Below, one piece after another: positions 24,747 to 32,412 of a stretch of 64,000 nucleotides of DNA. The notes beneath the pieces are model-generated. The model was not told where the DNA came from and ran no database searches. It saw only the letters and a program-made list of their open reading frames with translations. Position 1 is the first letter of the stretch. Each line of letters opens with the position of its first letter. Both the position numbers and the translations under genes were made by a program. The DNA is from a virus: IMG/VR virus record IMGVR_UViG_3300015241_000001, positions 1 through 64,000 of that record; one strand, 5' to 3'.

Positions 24747-25751
24747 CTATAGTCTCGCTACGATCCGGTTGCCGTTGTTCTGTGCAATCGGGATCGTAGC
24801 GCCTGCAGCTGATTGGGTTGAGACTACGCCGGACGCATCGACTACGACCACAGCGATCATAACCTGGCCGTCGATGTTGGCTTCGAGACGGTGTTGCTGC
24901 GAGTCGGAGTCGAACGGACCTGAGATGGCTAGGTTCTGGCTGGGGTATTTGAGGTAGACATAGTAAACGCCTGACGAGGTAACAGTGCCTCCAGCAGATC
25001 CCGGTTGAGCAACTTGTCCGAGTTGGTTCCAGACCAAGTTTCCGGGATTGACTGACGCGAGAATGAAGGTTCCATCGTATGTAGGATCTAGAACGCCTGT
25101 GACCAATATGGACTGACCTGCGCTCAAGCCTATGAAGGTGCCGAAAGCTGTAACCACTCCAGCGGCGGTTCTAGTAATCGTGTTGATAGCTTGCGAAGTC
25201 GGAATCGGCACCGTCGCAGTAAACGTATTGAACGGGGCCTGCGAGCCGTCAACGCGCAAGTGATACCCAGCAGGAATCGTAAAGCTGACTACGCCGCCGC
25301 CTGCAGCGCCTGCTTGCACTGTAGTCGTGTTCGTCGTCGGTGCTGTGTTGCTTACTGCGGTTAGATAAGTCGAGTACTTCTCTTGTTGCTGCTTGGAGTT
25401 TAGTGCACGATAAGTCCGCAATGTGTGCGTGCCGCCAGCTTCTAGCTTCGGCTGCAATACGCTCGCCGAGTAATTCGACTCAGCATGGCTTTGACTAATA
25501 GCGTCCGTAGAACTTTGTGGCTCGCCCACGTTACTGATTGTGCTACCGCCTACGTCCACGCCGTTCGCTAGCTGCGCCGGGCCAGTCGTGCCCAGCACCG
25601 AATTCAGCTTCGTAAACACCTGACTGAAGATTGTGTTGAACGTAGCCGGGTCTTTCAGGTCGTCAGCGGTAAGCTGCGTGTACTGAATCGGCGTCGTGCC
25701 TGTGTTAGTGGCTACAGAGTTATTCGGGTTGGATTGAAAAGGTCCTGGCAT
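24747..25751 (-). CDS. Tail fibre or tail-fibre base protein
   Basis: 334 residues, no signal peptide. Residues 25-110 contain a fibre-attachment style segment (VDVGGSTISNVGEPQSSTDAISQSHAESNYSA), a pattern common at phage fibre N-termini. The rest is beta-rich with a globular repeat (DPTYDGTFILASVNPGNLVWNQLGQ) and a C-terminal strand-rich end. Unlike the left-cluster fibres it looks cytoplasmic, so it could be the fibre base that joins the nozzle. Start supported by AGGTGA. Confidence 0.62.
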   Translation of the reverse strand: MPGPFQSNPNNSVATNTGTTPIQYTQLTADDLKDPATFNTIFSQVFTKLNSVLGTTGPAQLANGVDVGGSTISNVGEPQSSTDAISQSHAESNYSASVLQPKLEAGGTHTLRTYRALNSKQQQEKYSTYLTAVSNTAPTTNTTTVQAGAAGGGVVSFTIPAGYHLRVDGSQAPFNTFTATVPIPTSQAINTITRTAAGVVTAFGTFIGLSAGQSILVTGVLDPTYDGTFILASVNPGNLVWNQLGQVAQPGSAGGTVTSSGVYYVYLKYPSQNLAISGPFDSDSQQHRLEANIDGQVMIAVVVVDASGVVSTQSAAGATIPIAQNNGNRIVARL

Positions 25752-25780
25752 AAGTCACCTGGCGTCTAGCCTAGCCTAGC

Positions 25781-26983
25781 CTAGCTATTCCCTTGCATGT
25801 TCAATGGAGCTTCAACGAATCCGTGCAGGTACCGGTCGCATGCGATCACGCCCATGTCGAAGCGCATGCGGCAGTAGGCAGCATAGGAAGGTGACCGAGC
25901 TTCGCCGTCTTTCGTCAGAGCATACTCCATAGCCTTGTATTTGACGAAATGCAGCATCATGTCCGGCAGGAGGAAGCCATCCAGCAAGCCTAAGGTATCG
26001 GTGTCACGCACCGACGCCATATACTCAGCATAGTAGTTGTTCATCGGCACCGGCGCGAGACCGAGGCCGTAGTTCCCGGCACGGTCTTCATACCAGAAGC
26101 CTGGATCGGCACCACCGTTGTTGAAGTACCATTGCGGATCACGGTTAGCCACTTGTTCCTGTGTGGTCTCGTATAGCCGAGGGTAGAGTAATACGTTTAT
26201 CGTGCCTCCAGTTGAGGATGCGTTCGGTCCTGGCTGGCTCCAGATTACTTGACCTCCGCCCGCAACTACGATCGGGAACAAGCTAGAGTTAGCTGTACTG
26301 ATCGAGTTGAAGCTGGGATCGGCTACGTCGGTTACGTAGATCAGTTCCTGTGATGTCAATGGGCATGGACCAGCCATCGTGGCCTGAATGAAGCCACCGA
26401 GCGTGCGCGTTATAGTAGCGATTGGATAGCTGACACGACCGACCTGCAGCGCGACTCGTTCCAGCTCAATAAAGTTCTGCGGATAAGTCTGGAACTGCTG
26501 GCCGATATTGAAGACGTGTTGATCAGTCAGGATCTGATAGATGATCGGGCACTTGATCAGGAATTCGTTTTGAGCACGGGCCACGTACCCTAGCATTTCG
26601 GTCTGCGTCCATAGCGGGTCTGTGGGTGCCTGGGTCGGGAACGTCGGCGCAAGGATTGTTTCGCCGATGCTGTGCGCATTCAGTAGCGGCTCGATCGAGA
26701 CTTCCTTGGTGGTGTAGTTCACGAAGATCACATTGCCGACTTCGGCGGTAGGTAAGTTCCAGCCGACTACAACTTGCGCGCCCACGTAGAACGCGGTCAG
26801 ATCATTGACGCCTATGACGAAGCCGTTCGGACCGCCGTAGCCGCCTGTGCCGAAGCCGCCGTCGCCAAAACCACCCTGTCGAAAAGTCGTGATCGTAGCG
26901 TTCACGACTTGCTCGATGAGATGGTAGCTGATCTCCATAAGGAGGTCACATGGTGTGCGGATTCCATTGATGCGAGCGGCCAC
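25781..26983 (-). CDS. Adaptor-like (head-tail connector) protein, long variant
   Basis: 400 residues from a GTG preceded by AGGAG. After a Gly-rich insert (FRQGGFGDGGFGTGGYGG), the core reads like an elongated head-tail adaptor: an N-terminal helix bundle, a beta domain with LERVALQVGRVSYPIATITR, and a C-terminal helical part (PDMMLHFVKYKAMEYALTKDGEARSPSYAAYCRMRFDMGV). That C-terminal pattern (helix, K/R-A-x-E-x-A, short loop, long helix) also occurs in 31702-32394 and 35300-36319. I infer three related connector or tail-completion proteins. Confidence 0.5.
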   Translation of the reverse strand: MAARINGIRTPCDLLMEISYHLIEQVVNATITTFRQGGFGDGGFGTGGYGGPNGFVIGVNDLTAFYVGAQVVVGWNLPTAEVGNVIFVNYTTKEVSIEPLLNAHSIGETILAPTFPTQAPTDPLWTQTEMLGYVARAQNEFLIKCPIIYQILTDQHVFNIGQQFQTYPQNFIELERVALQVGRVSYPIATITRTLGGFIQATMAGPCPLTSQELIYVTDVADPSFNSISTANSSLFPIVVAGGGQVIWSQPGPNASSTGGTINVLLYPRLYETTQEQVANRDPQWYFNNGGADPGFWYEDRAGNYGLGLAPVPMNNYYAEYMASVRDTDTLGLLDGFLLPDMMLHFVKYKAMEYALTKDGEARSPSYAAYCRMRFDMGVIACDRYLHGFVEAPLNMQGNS

Positions 26984-26999
26984 GAGGAGAGCTCCTGAG

Positions 27000-27665
27000 T
27001 TACGACAGTTGTTCCAGCGTGAAGTATACGTTGTAGATCGGCGCGGGACCGGTGTTACCCTTACAGATTATTTGGATCTGCGTGTTGGCAAGCGCGTGGA
27101 TCGGAAACGTCAACGGGACGCGCGGGCTGATAAGCGTGCTGTGCGTACCGTCGGCCGACTGCCAGTTGACTGTGAACTGACCTATTTGTTCGTTCGAGGA
27201 ATCGGTGGTGAAGTTGCCGCGGTAGATGCCGTCTGCGGGGACTGTGTAAGCGTTGATGATCTGGTCGCCTTGCTGATTGGGGACGAGGAGGTTGGCGACG
27301 ACGGAGTAGGTGGGAAGCAGCGAGATGGGCAGCACGAGCTCGACGGCGTAGTGGATCGTGGTGAGGTCGGTTGGGAGCGCGTTGAGCGTGGCCAGGCTAA
27401 GCGTTTGGCCGGCTGCGACGAAGACTGGGAGCGTGGCGAAGTTCCCCCAGGCAGTGTTGAAGGTGTCAGGTTCCGCGGCACGGTTCTGCAGACCGTCGTT
27501 CCAGGCAACCTGGACCTTGTTCAGGGTGGACGCTGTGATCAGGGTCTCGTAGAAGGATATGATGACGAGCGTGTCTATTTTGGGTGTGTAGATAGCGGTG
27601 GGCGCAAGATTCCCTGAGAACTGGTTGAAGGAGCCTGATGCGACGACGGTAGAGGGTTGGGGCAT
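27000..27665 (-). CDS. Two-domain beta-sandwich virion protein
   Basis: 221 residues. Residues 1-113 resemble 27678-28019 and 28044-28394 (MPQPSTVVASGSFNQFSGNL ... PVFVAAGQTLSLA ... IHYAVELVLP). Residues 114-221 resemble 2874-3317 (VPADGIYRGNFTT ... IYNVYFTLEQL). It thus looks like a tandem fusion of the two subfamilies. Probably a virion decoration or fibre-associated protein; no catalytic residues seen. Confidence 0.6.
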   Translation of the reverse strand: MPQPSTVVASGSFNQFSGNLAPTAIYTPKIDTLVIISFYETLITASTLNKVQVAWNDGLQNRAAEPDTFNTAWGNFATLPVFVAAGQTLSLATLNALPTDLTTIHYAVELVLPISLLPTYSVVANLLVPNQQGDQIINAYTVPADGIYRGNFTTDSSNEQIGQFTVNWQSADGTHSTLISPRVPLTFPIHALANTQIQIICKGNTGPAPIYNVYFTLEQLS

Positions 27666-27677
27666 GAAGAACCTCGG

Positions 27678-28019
27678 CTAGTTCGAGTACAAGTCAATTG
27701 CATAGTAAATAGACGCAGCTGGATCTAGAATCTGCGCCCCTTCAGTAGATAGCGATAGCGCGGTGCCGCCCTTGATTCGGAATGGCAGCGAGATTGATTG
27801 TGCGTTTGGGGCCACGGACAGGTTCGTGATCAGGACTGAGTTGCCACCGTTCTCGTCCTGCCAGGAGAACCGTGCGTGACGGTTCAGCTTGGCGGTGGAG
27901 GTCATGTAGAACTGCACTGCGACGAAGGAGTCGGTGACCGGCATGAACAGGGTCGAGACTTGCAGATCGCCGGTGAAGTTGATGAAGGAGCTTTGGAGGA
28001 TGGTTGAGGGGGATGCCAT
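27678..28019 (-). CDS. Small beta-sandwich virion protein (paralogue)
   Basis: 113 residues. Shares with its two neighbours the order 'xxSTIxxSSFxxFxGDL', 'DSFVAVQFYMTS', 'SLPFRIKGGTALSLST' and 'SIYYAIDLYS'. The leader CAACTAAAGGAG before the start is also repeated in front of 28044-28394, evidence for duplication of gene plus leader. Function unknown. Confidence 0.62.
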   Translation of the reverse strand: MASPSTILQSSFINFTGDLQVSTLFMPVTDSFVAVQFYMTSTAKLNRHARFSWQDENGGNSVLITNLSVAPNAQSISLPFRIKGGTALSLSTEGAQILDPAASIYYAIDLYSN

Positions 28020-28043
28020 GAGGGAAAGCTCCTTTAGTTGTGA

Positions 28044-28394
28044 CTAGCTAACGATAGGCGAGAGAAGTTCGATGCAGTAGCGAATGCTGGTTTCAGCAGG
28101 AGTATTGAAATTTGTGGTTTGAATGTTCAAGGCAGTTCCAGCATCGATACGAAACGGCAGCGTGAAGAAGTTAGTAAAATCACTTCCTCCATCAGATCCA
28201 CTGTACAAATTGGGCTGGACGTGGCAAGCCTGGCCAGCTCTCGTGTAATTAAATTGAATCACGGGATTATTCTTCTCCTGAAAGAAGCTAACTCTCACCA
28301 ATGAGTCATAGACAGCCGTGTAAAGAGCTGTGGGAGGAAGATCCGCAACAGAAGTCAGAGTTCCAGATGCTACGATTTCAGGGGACAATGGCAT
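28044..28394 (-). CDS. Small beta-sandwich virion protein (paralogue)
   Basis: 116 residues. Same fold signature as 27678-28019 (EIVASGTLTSVADLPPTALYT, YDSLVRVSFFQ, TLPFRIDAGTALNIQT, SIRYCIELLS). The ribosome site AAAGGAGA lies in the same duplicated leader. It follows the exported fibre gene 28406-29464 by 11 bases, so may form part of that fibre's tip or a decoration. Confidence 0.62.
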   Translation of the reverse strand: MPLSPEIVASGTLTSVADLPPTALYTAVYDSLVRVSFFQEKNNPVIQFNYTRAGQACHVQPNLYSGSDGGSDFTNFFTLPFRIDAGTALNIQTTNFNTPAETSIRYCIELLSPIVS

Positions 28395-28405
28395 TTATTT
28401 CTCCT

Positions 28406-29464
28406 TTAGTTGTGGTTGGCGATGCAGTCGATTTCTGCGAAGCTGACAAATGTGCTTCTCTGTGTAGCTATTTGAACTACAACTCCACTAGGAGACTTAC
28501 TGACTATGCCGTTTACAACAGCAGCGCCAGAATTAGGAGCATTTGCTGGATTACTGGGTCCAATTCCAGAGCATGCGACAACATAGTTACTATCCCCAAA
28601 TGCCCCACCTGCCCAGTTTACCGTCACAGTGCAAGTCGCATAAGAACTTCCATCAGGCGTACTACACCCAATCGCAGTCCCATTCTTGATCCCGCTAAAG
28701 TTACTCTGCGCGGCCGTGATCCTGCCATCCGCAGTCACCGTGATATTCGCACCGGTGTAACTCCCAGGCGCAACCCCAGTCGCACTCAACCCAATATCCG
28801 TGCTCTGGTTCCCAGGGTTATCGTTCACCACAAAGCTGCCATTAAAGTTCAACCGGTTCTCTTGTGGACGGGAGCTGTTAGCGAACTGCACAGTCTGATA
28901 GAACGGAGTTGGGACCAGCCCTGGCGGCAGCGTAGCCGAGTCAGCATACGTAGAGCCGTTCCCAAGCAGCAGATGGTTCAGCGGTGCCGCGCCATGCAGC
29001 TGTATGCCGCCTGGGTTGATGATGCCGTTGCCGTTGCCGACGATATTGGAATCTACTGTAAGCACGCCAGCAGCGGTTCGAGTCAAGCCAGTGTCAGACA
29101 CGTTCGCGCTGACACCGAACTTGAGCGTCGTGGGCGAGCCGTAGACCATCGGATACTGCAGGTTGATGTTGGTACCCAAAGGCTGAGCGACCTGCTGACT
29201 GACTGTAGGCACGGACTGAATCGACCTGGCTATCGCCGCATCCGTGATCAGCGCGTTATTGTTGATTGGTATATCCCAGTTCAGATAGCCATGCGGCAGC
29301 ATCCATTCCTGATAGTTGACGGTGCAGGTTACTCCCCCACCAGGCACGCATGTCGACTGAGCGTGCGCGGAGCCCACTACGAGGGCGATCAGTAGGAATA
29401 GTTCAAGCACCAGCAAGGCGGGCAGCCAAGCCATCAGCCTAGTCCTGACAACAATCTTGGTCAT
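28406..29464 (-). CDS. Exported fibre protein
   Basis: 352 residues. Residues 8-36 form a clear signal peptide (AWLPALLVLELFLLIALVVGSAHA-Q). The next part (QEWMLPHGYLNWDIPINNNALITDAAIARSIQSV) is the usual start of phage structural fibres of the 'YPHGYLNWDxPINxN' type, then a shaft (GLTRTAAGVLTVDSNIVGNGNGI) and a beta-rich tip with paired cysteines (IGCSTPDGSSYATCTVTVNW ... VVACSGIG). This is the sixth fibre-like gene with a signal-type N-terminus. It overlaps the upstream gene by 26 bases. Confidence 0.75.
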   Translation of the reverse strand: MTKIVVRTRLMAWLPALLVLELFLLIALVVGSAHAQSTCVPGGGVTCTVNYQEWMLPHGYLNWDIPINNNALITDAAIARSIQSVPTVSQQVAQPLGTNINLQYPMVYGSPTTLKFGVSANVSDTGLTRTAAGVLTVDSNIVGNGNGIINPGGIQLHGAAPLNHLLLGNGSTYADSATLPPGLVPTPFYQTVQFANSSRPQENRLNFNGSFVVNDNPGNQSTDIGLSATGVAPGSYTGANITVTADGRITAAQSNFSGIKNGTAIGCSTPDGSSYATCTVTVNWAGGAFGDSNYVVACSGIGPSNPANAPNSGAAVVNGIVSKSPSGVVVQIATQRSTFVSFAEIDCIANHN

Positions 29465-29918
29465 TGGTCACCACCTCCACGCAGTTGCAGTCATAGTCTG
29501 TAGTGTCCCTCAAGTGAGCTTCAGAAGGATAGAGTTTTGGTTGAGTTTCTGCGGTCAGGCCTCGGGCGCGCCTGCGCTTGATCCATTGCTTGAGGTAGAA
29601 GTCAGTGGTTTTGGGTTGGTTCAGGACTTCGACTAGGACGTCGCCGCGGAGTTGAATGTTGTTATGCCGGACGGTCAGGCAGTGATGCTCGGCAGTACGG
29701 TCGATCATGGCGCGGAGGGAAGTAGGCTTGATCTGTGGCAGGCCGAGGTTAGTGGAGATGGCCTCGACTGCAGCAACGAGCGGGATCTGTGGCAGGTCGT
29801 CCATCGGTTCCAGCCGGAGCAGCTGCTCCAGGTATTCGAGGATGGCGAGCGTTGAGTCGCGTGGGTAGCTACGAGTCGCCAGAAGCTTCAGCGTGCTATT
29901 ACTCAGCTGACGTGTCAT
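29439..29918 (-). CDS. Helical protein, unknown
   Basis: 159 residues, helix-rich, with a possible winged-helix part (LRAMIDRTAEHHCLTVRHNNIQLRGDVLVEVLNQPKTTDFYLKQWIKRRRARG). The Cys-rich acidic end (DYDCNCVEVVTNDQDCCQD) overlaps the start of the exported fibre. The start overlaps the Zn-finger gene by 20 bases. The basic central segment hints at nucleic-acid binding, but the family is not recognised. Confidence 0.5.
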   Translation of the reverse strand: MTRQLSNSTLKLLATRSYPRDSTLAILEYLEQLLRLEPMDDLPQIPLVAAVEAISTNLGLPQIKPTSLRAMIDRTAEHHCLTVRHNNIQLRGDVLVEVLNQPKTTDFYLKQWIKRRRARGLTAETQPKLYPSEAHLRDTTDYDCNCVEVVTNDQDCCQD

Positions 29919-30498
29919 CGCCGGAATCCATAGAGAACGATGAAGGTTGGACTGGCTGAGGTTGAGATTGTGCTTCAGGAAGTTGATGTATGCCTGACGG
30001 ATCGATCAGAATAGCTGACGAGTGAGCAGGGATCTGGCCGGTTCGAGCTGCCATAATTGCCTGGCTTGCCTCTGAAGGCTTCCGGCCACGCCGGGTTTTC
30101 TGGGCTTTACGGCTGCGGCTTCTGGTTTTAGCTGGAGGGATGATCTGCGGAGCCACTAGTTTGGCCTCAGCGACATGCTTCACAGCTCGAATCCCCGATT
30201 CCTGCTCGGCTATAGCAGGTTTGTCGGCAGGCTTCGCGCCCAGCCAACCTTTGGCCATGCAGAACCCGCAACGTTCAGGTCTAGGTTCCTGGCCGTTGCG
30301 CGCATTCTTGAAGATCACGCCAGCGCCGTTGCATTCATGGCATTTCTTCAGCCATTTAGTCCCGAAGCACATCGGGCAGGCCCGGCCGGGGAGCACGCCC
30401 AGGCACAAGCAGCGTTTGTAGCCAAGCTGAGGTGTGATATTGAGCTCTTCAGGTTGCGGAGTACGCGGCGTAGTAAAAGCAGACAGTAGAGAACTCAT
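29899..30498 (-). CDS. Zn-finger protein with DnaJ-like CxxC repeats
   Basis: 199 residues. Residues about 30-85 contain Cys pairs in the style of the DnaJ Zn domain: CLC, CPMCFGTKWLKKCHECNGAG, then ERCGFCMAKGW. A basic tail (KTRSRSRKAQKTRRGRKPSEASQAIM) resembles an AT-hook/nucleic-acid-binding segment. Could be an RNA-binding or assembly chaperone-like protein. Its ribosome site (CGAGGTG) lies in the 3' arm of a large inverted repeat (30501-30554), so translation may be controlled. Confidence 0.6.
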   Translation of the reverse strand: MSSLLSAFTTPRTPQPEELNITPQLGYKRCLCLGVLPGRACPMCFGTKWLKKCHECNGAGVIFKNARNGQEPRPERCGFCMAKGWLGAKPADKPAIAEQESGIRAVKHVAEAKLVAPQIIPPAKTRSRSRKAQKTRRGRKPSEASQAIMAARTGQIPAHSSAILIDPSGIHQLPEAQSQPQPVQPSSFSMDSGDDTSAE

Positions 30499-30500
30499 AG

Positions 30501-30554
30501 CAAGGCACCTCGACTACAGGGTATCGTGTAAATGTCGTGTAGTCTAGTGCCTTG
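30501..30554 (-). promoter_or_regulatory. Ribosome-site-burying inverted repeat with duplicated operator core
   Basis: CAAGGCAC/GTGCCTTG (8 bp) encloses GACTACA/TGTAGTC (7 bp). The loop holds two direct copies of CGTGTA, the core of the recurrent element. The 3' arm of the minus-strand RNA contains the GAGGTG ribosome site of 29899-30498, two bases from its start region. Confidence 0.6.
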
Positions 30555-30583
30555 CTGTAGGTCAGGTACAACAGGTGGTACGG

Positions 30584-31285
30584 TTAGGGCTTCGGCATGT
30601 TGGGCGGAGTCACGTAAGCGTCTTTGCCGAAAGGCATGTTGGCGTTCGCAGCGAGACGGTCTTCAACAGAGAACGAGACGTTGATGGATTGGCCACCGAT
30701 GCCGCGCGAGCGGACTGCGCCGACGTAGTTCGAAGCTGATCTCATCGTGTTCATGAGCGACTTACGGTCAGTCGAGTACGTCAGCGAGGAGTCTCGGCCG
30801 ATGTTCATCCGAGCTGCAGTCTTGATCGCGTCCTGGTTGGCTCCGAGGAAGATAAACTGCCAGTTATAGGCTTCGCGCTGGGTCTTGACCATAACTGCGA
30901 TCATGTCGGCGGTGTATTCCTTGCTGGCGTTCTCTTGGCCGTCGGTGAGGGTCAGCACGATGACATTCTCGGGGCGGTCAGCGGGGGCCTGGGCCGCTAG
31001 TTCCTCGCCAAGCTTGACGATTGTGGTCCCTTGCGCGTCGAGTAAGGCTGTCGAGCCGCGCGGCACAAACGTTTCTTGGGTCAAGTCAGTCACATCTTGC
31101 AACATCTTCGTCCAGACTTGGTCAATCACATCGTCGAACTGGATGAGGGAGACTTTGACGTCACCCGATAACTCCTTCTGCTTGCGAATAAACTCGTTGA
31201 AGCCTGCGACGGTGGCCTCGCGGCAGGTAGCCATGGACCCGGACCGGTCAAGCACAATAGCGATACGCGTGTAGTTACTTTTCAT
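30584..31285 (-). CDS. VWA-domain protein with intact metal-binding site
   Basis: 233 residues, a complete von Willebrand A fold: strand IAIVLDRSGSM with the MIDAS Asp13-x-Ser15-x-Ser17, Thr79 in GSTALLDA and Asp115 in LTLTDGQENA. So Mg-dependent ligand binding is likely. VWA proteins occur in several phage and tellurite/defence-like modules; here the partner is unknown. It overlaps the HTH gene by 11 bases, and the Zn-finger gene follows, suggesting a three-gene module inserted among virion genes. Confidence 0.8.
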   Translation of the reverse strand: MKSNYTRIAIVLDRSGSMATCREATVAGFNEFIRKQKELSGDVKVSLIQFDDVIDQVWTKMLQDVTDLTQETFVPRGSTALLDAQGTTIVKLGEELAAQAPADRPENVIVLTLTDGQENASKEYTADMIAVMVKTQREAYNWQFIFLGANQDAIKTAARMNIGRDSSLTYSTDRKSLMNTMRSASNYVGAVRSRGIGGQSINVSFSVEDRLAANANMPFGKDAYVTPPNMPKP

Positions 31286-31544
31286 CTGAACCTTCTCCCT
31301 TGTTGGTTGTGAGTGCGTTTATTGCGTTTGCTGCGGCTTCGAGATCCACTTGGAATCCGGTCACAGAAGATGCCTTGAAAGAGCGTGCGAGTTTTGGGCC
31401 TGGAGTACGATGACCGTTATAGACATCGCTGAGATAGCTTGGCGTGATGCCTAGATGCGCAGCATACTGAGCGTTCGTCAGCTTGCCTTGGCTATCTTTG
31501 ACCATGGTTAAGAATTGTTCGAGTGAAAGATAGGTAGTAGGCAT
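31275..31544 (-). CDS. HTH (XRE/Cro-like) DNA-binding protein
   Basis: 89 residues. LTNAQYAAHLGITPSYLSDVYNGHRTPGPKLARSF is a compact helix-turn-helix with the 'S-Y-L-S-D-V-x-N/G-G-x-R-x-P' recognition helix. It resembles the plus-strand HTH at 49697-49972 (YGIKPSQISDVLYGRANLS). A candidate binder of the recurrent palindrome or regulator of the VWA module. The long gap upstream (31545-31701) contains nested inverted repeats. Confidence 0.72.
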   Translation of the reverse strand: MPTTYLSLEQFLTMVKDSQGKLTNAQYAAHLGITPSYLSDVYNGHRTPGPKLARSFKASSVTGFQVDLEAAANAINALTTNKGEGSDEK

Positions 31545-31586
31545 ATCTGTAAGATACGCTAATCCGCTAATCAGTCAACAAGAAAA

Positions 31587-31685
31587 CCTGGAGAAGGTGA
31601 GAGGCCTGCCTAGCCATACAGGCTCCTGATGGACGGTACCCACCAAGTATCCCCTCGCGGTTCGTACTCTCACCCTCAATCCAGG
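31587..31685 (-). ncRNA. Nested inverted repeats, candidate structured RNA
   Basis: Three nested or adjacent stems: CCTGGA/TCCAGG (31587-31592, 31680-31685), GGTGAGAG/CTCTCACC (31596-31603, 31667-31674) and GCCTG/CAGGC (31604-31608, 31619-31623), giving a closed element of about 99 bases between the adaptor-like gene and the HTH gene. A tRNA was considered and rejected. It could be a leader, processing site or stable RNA. Confidence 0.5.
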
Positions 31686-31701
31686 GTTAGTGTAGCAGAG
31701 G

Positions 31702-32394
31702 TCAGCGCAGCGTCGTCAAGGACATAGTTGTCGGCACGCCTTGGTGCTGGCTGAACAGGCGGTCGTCGCGGCGGTCTTCGATTCCGGTGGCACGCTTGGC
31801 GATCTCTAGGTACTGTCCACGGAGCACGTTGCCTTCCTGCGCGTCCATGCCAAGTTCTTTGAGGCGGCAGTAGGCGGTGGCGTAGAGCTCTAGAGCTATA
31901 TTCAGCTCCTCATGGAACGGAGCTTGCGTGGTCGGGTCGAAAGGCCATAGCGAGGTTACCGGATGCAGCACGCCGGAGGCCAGCACCTGGATTGGAGTAT
32001 TCGGAGCTGGATGCACAAAGAACTGAGTCAAGCCGATCGGTCCCCAGCGCGCAGGTATGTCGGCGCGATCTGCGGTCCAGTCTGGCCCCCACGACGTCAT
32101 CGTGTAGTCCATGGAATGCATGGTAGTTTTGTGCAGCGTGTAGTTGGACCCATGCATGTTGGTCAGGCAGAGCACGTTCGGCGGAAGCGCCTGGAAGCAG
32201 GTGTTGGCTGAGAGGGTTATAAGCTGGTTGAAGTATTGGACGGGCCGGCCGAGCAGCAACATCAGGTCGTTGATGGCCTCGGCGAGCGCAGGGTTTACTT
32301 CGTACTGCTGTAGCCAGAATATGCCCGTAGGATCCTGCAGCCGCTGCAGAACCTGCGGAGCCAGCTGCGCTATGGTTTGAGTGACAATAGCCAT
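31702..32394 (-). CDS. Adaptor-like head-tail connector
   Basis: 230 residues. The order fits the adaptor (gp4-type) family of short-tailed phages: an N-terminal helical part (QTIAQLAPQVLQRLQDPTGIFWLQQYEVNPALAEAINDLMLLLG), a beta domain in the middle ending in RWGPIGLTQFFVHPAPNTPIQVLASGV, and a helical C-terminal part (EELNIALELYATAYCRLKELGMDAQEGNVLRGQYLEIAKRA). Of the three adaptor-like proteins this is the closest in size to typical adaptors, so it most likely binds the portal. Confidence 0.6.
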   Translation of the reverse strand: MAIVTQTIAQLAPQVLQRLQDPTGIFWLQQYEVNPALAEAINDLMLLLGRPVQYFNQLITLSANTCFQALPPNVLCLTNMHGSNYTLHKTTMHSMDYTMTSWGPDWTADRADIPARWGPIGLTQFFVHPAPNTPIQVLASGVLHPVTSLWPFDPTTQAPFHEELNIALELYATAYCRLKELGMDAQEGNVLRGQYLEIAKRATGIEDRRDDRLFSQHQGVPTTMSLTTLR

Positions 32395-32412
32395 TGCAGC
32401 GGGCTCCTAAGG

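Noticed and set aside
24476-24799. Plus-strand 107-residue frame downstream of the 24320 promoter
   Set aside because: Overlaps two well-supported minus-strand genes, no ribosome site, and lies beyond the terminator.
25765-25785. TAGCC tandem repeat
   Set aside because: Only four short units in a small gap; no further support.
31596-31674. tRNA gene
   Set aside because: Outer stem and GGTTCG look right, but D, anticodon and T arms cannot be formed on either strand.
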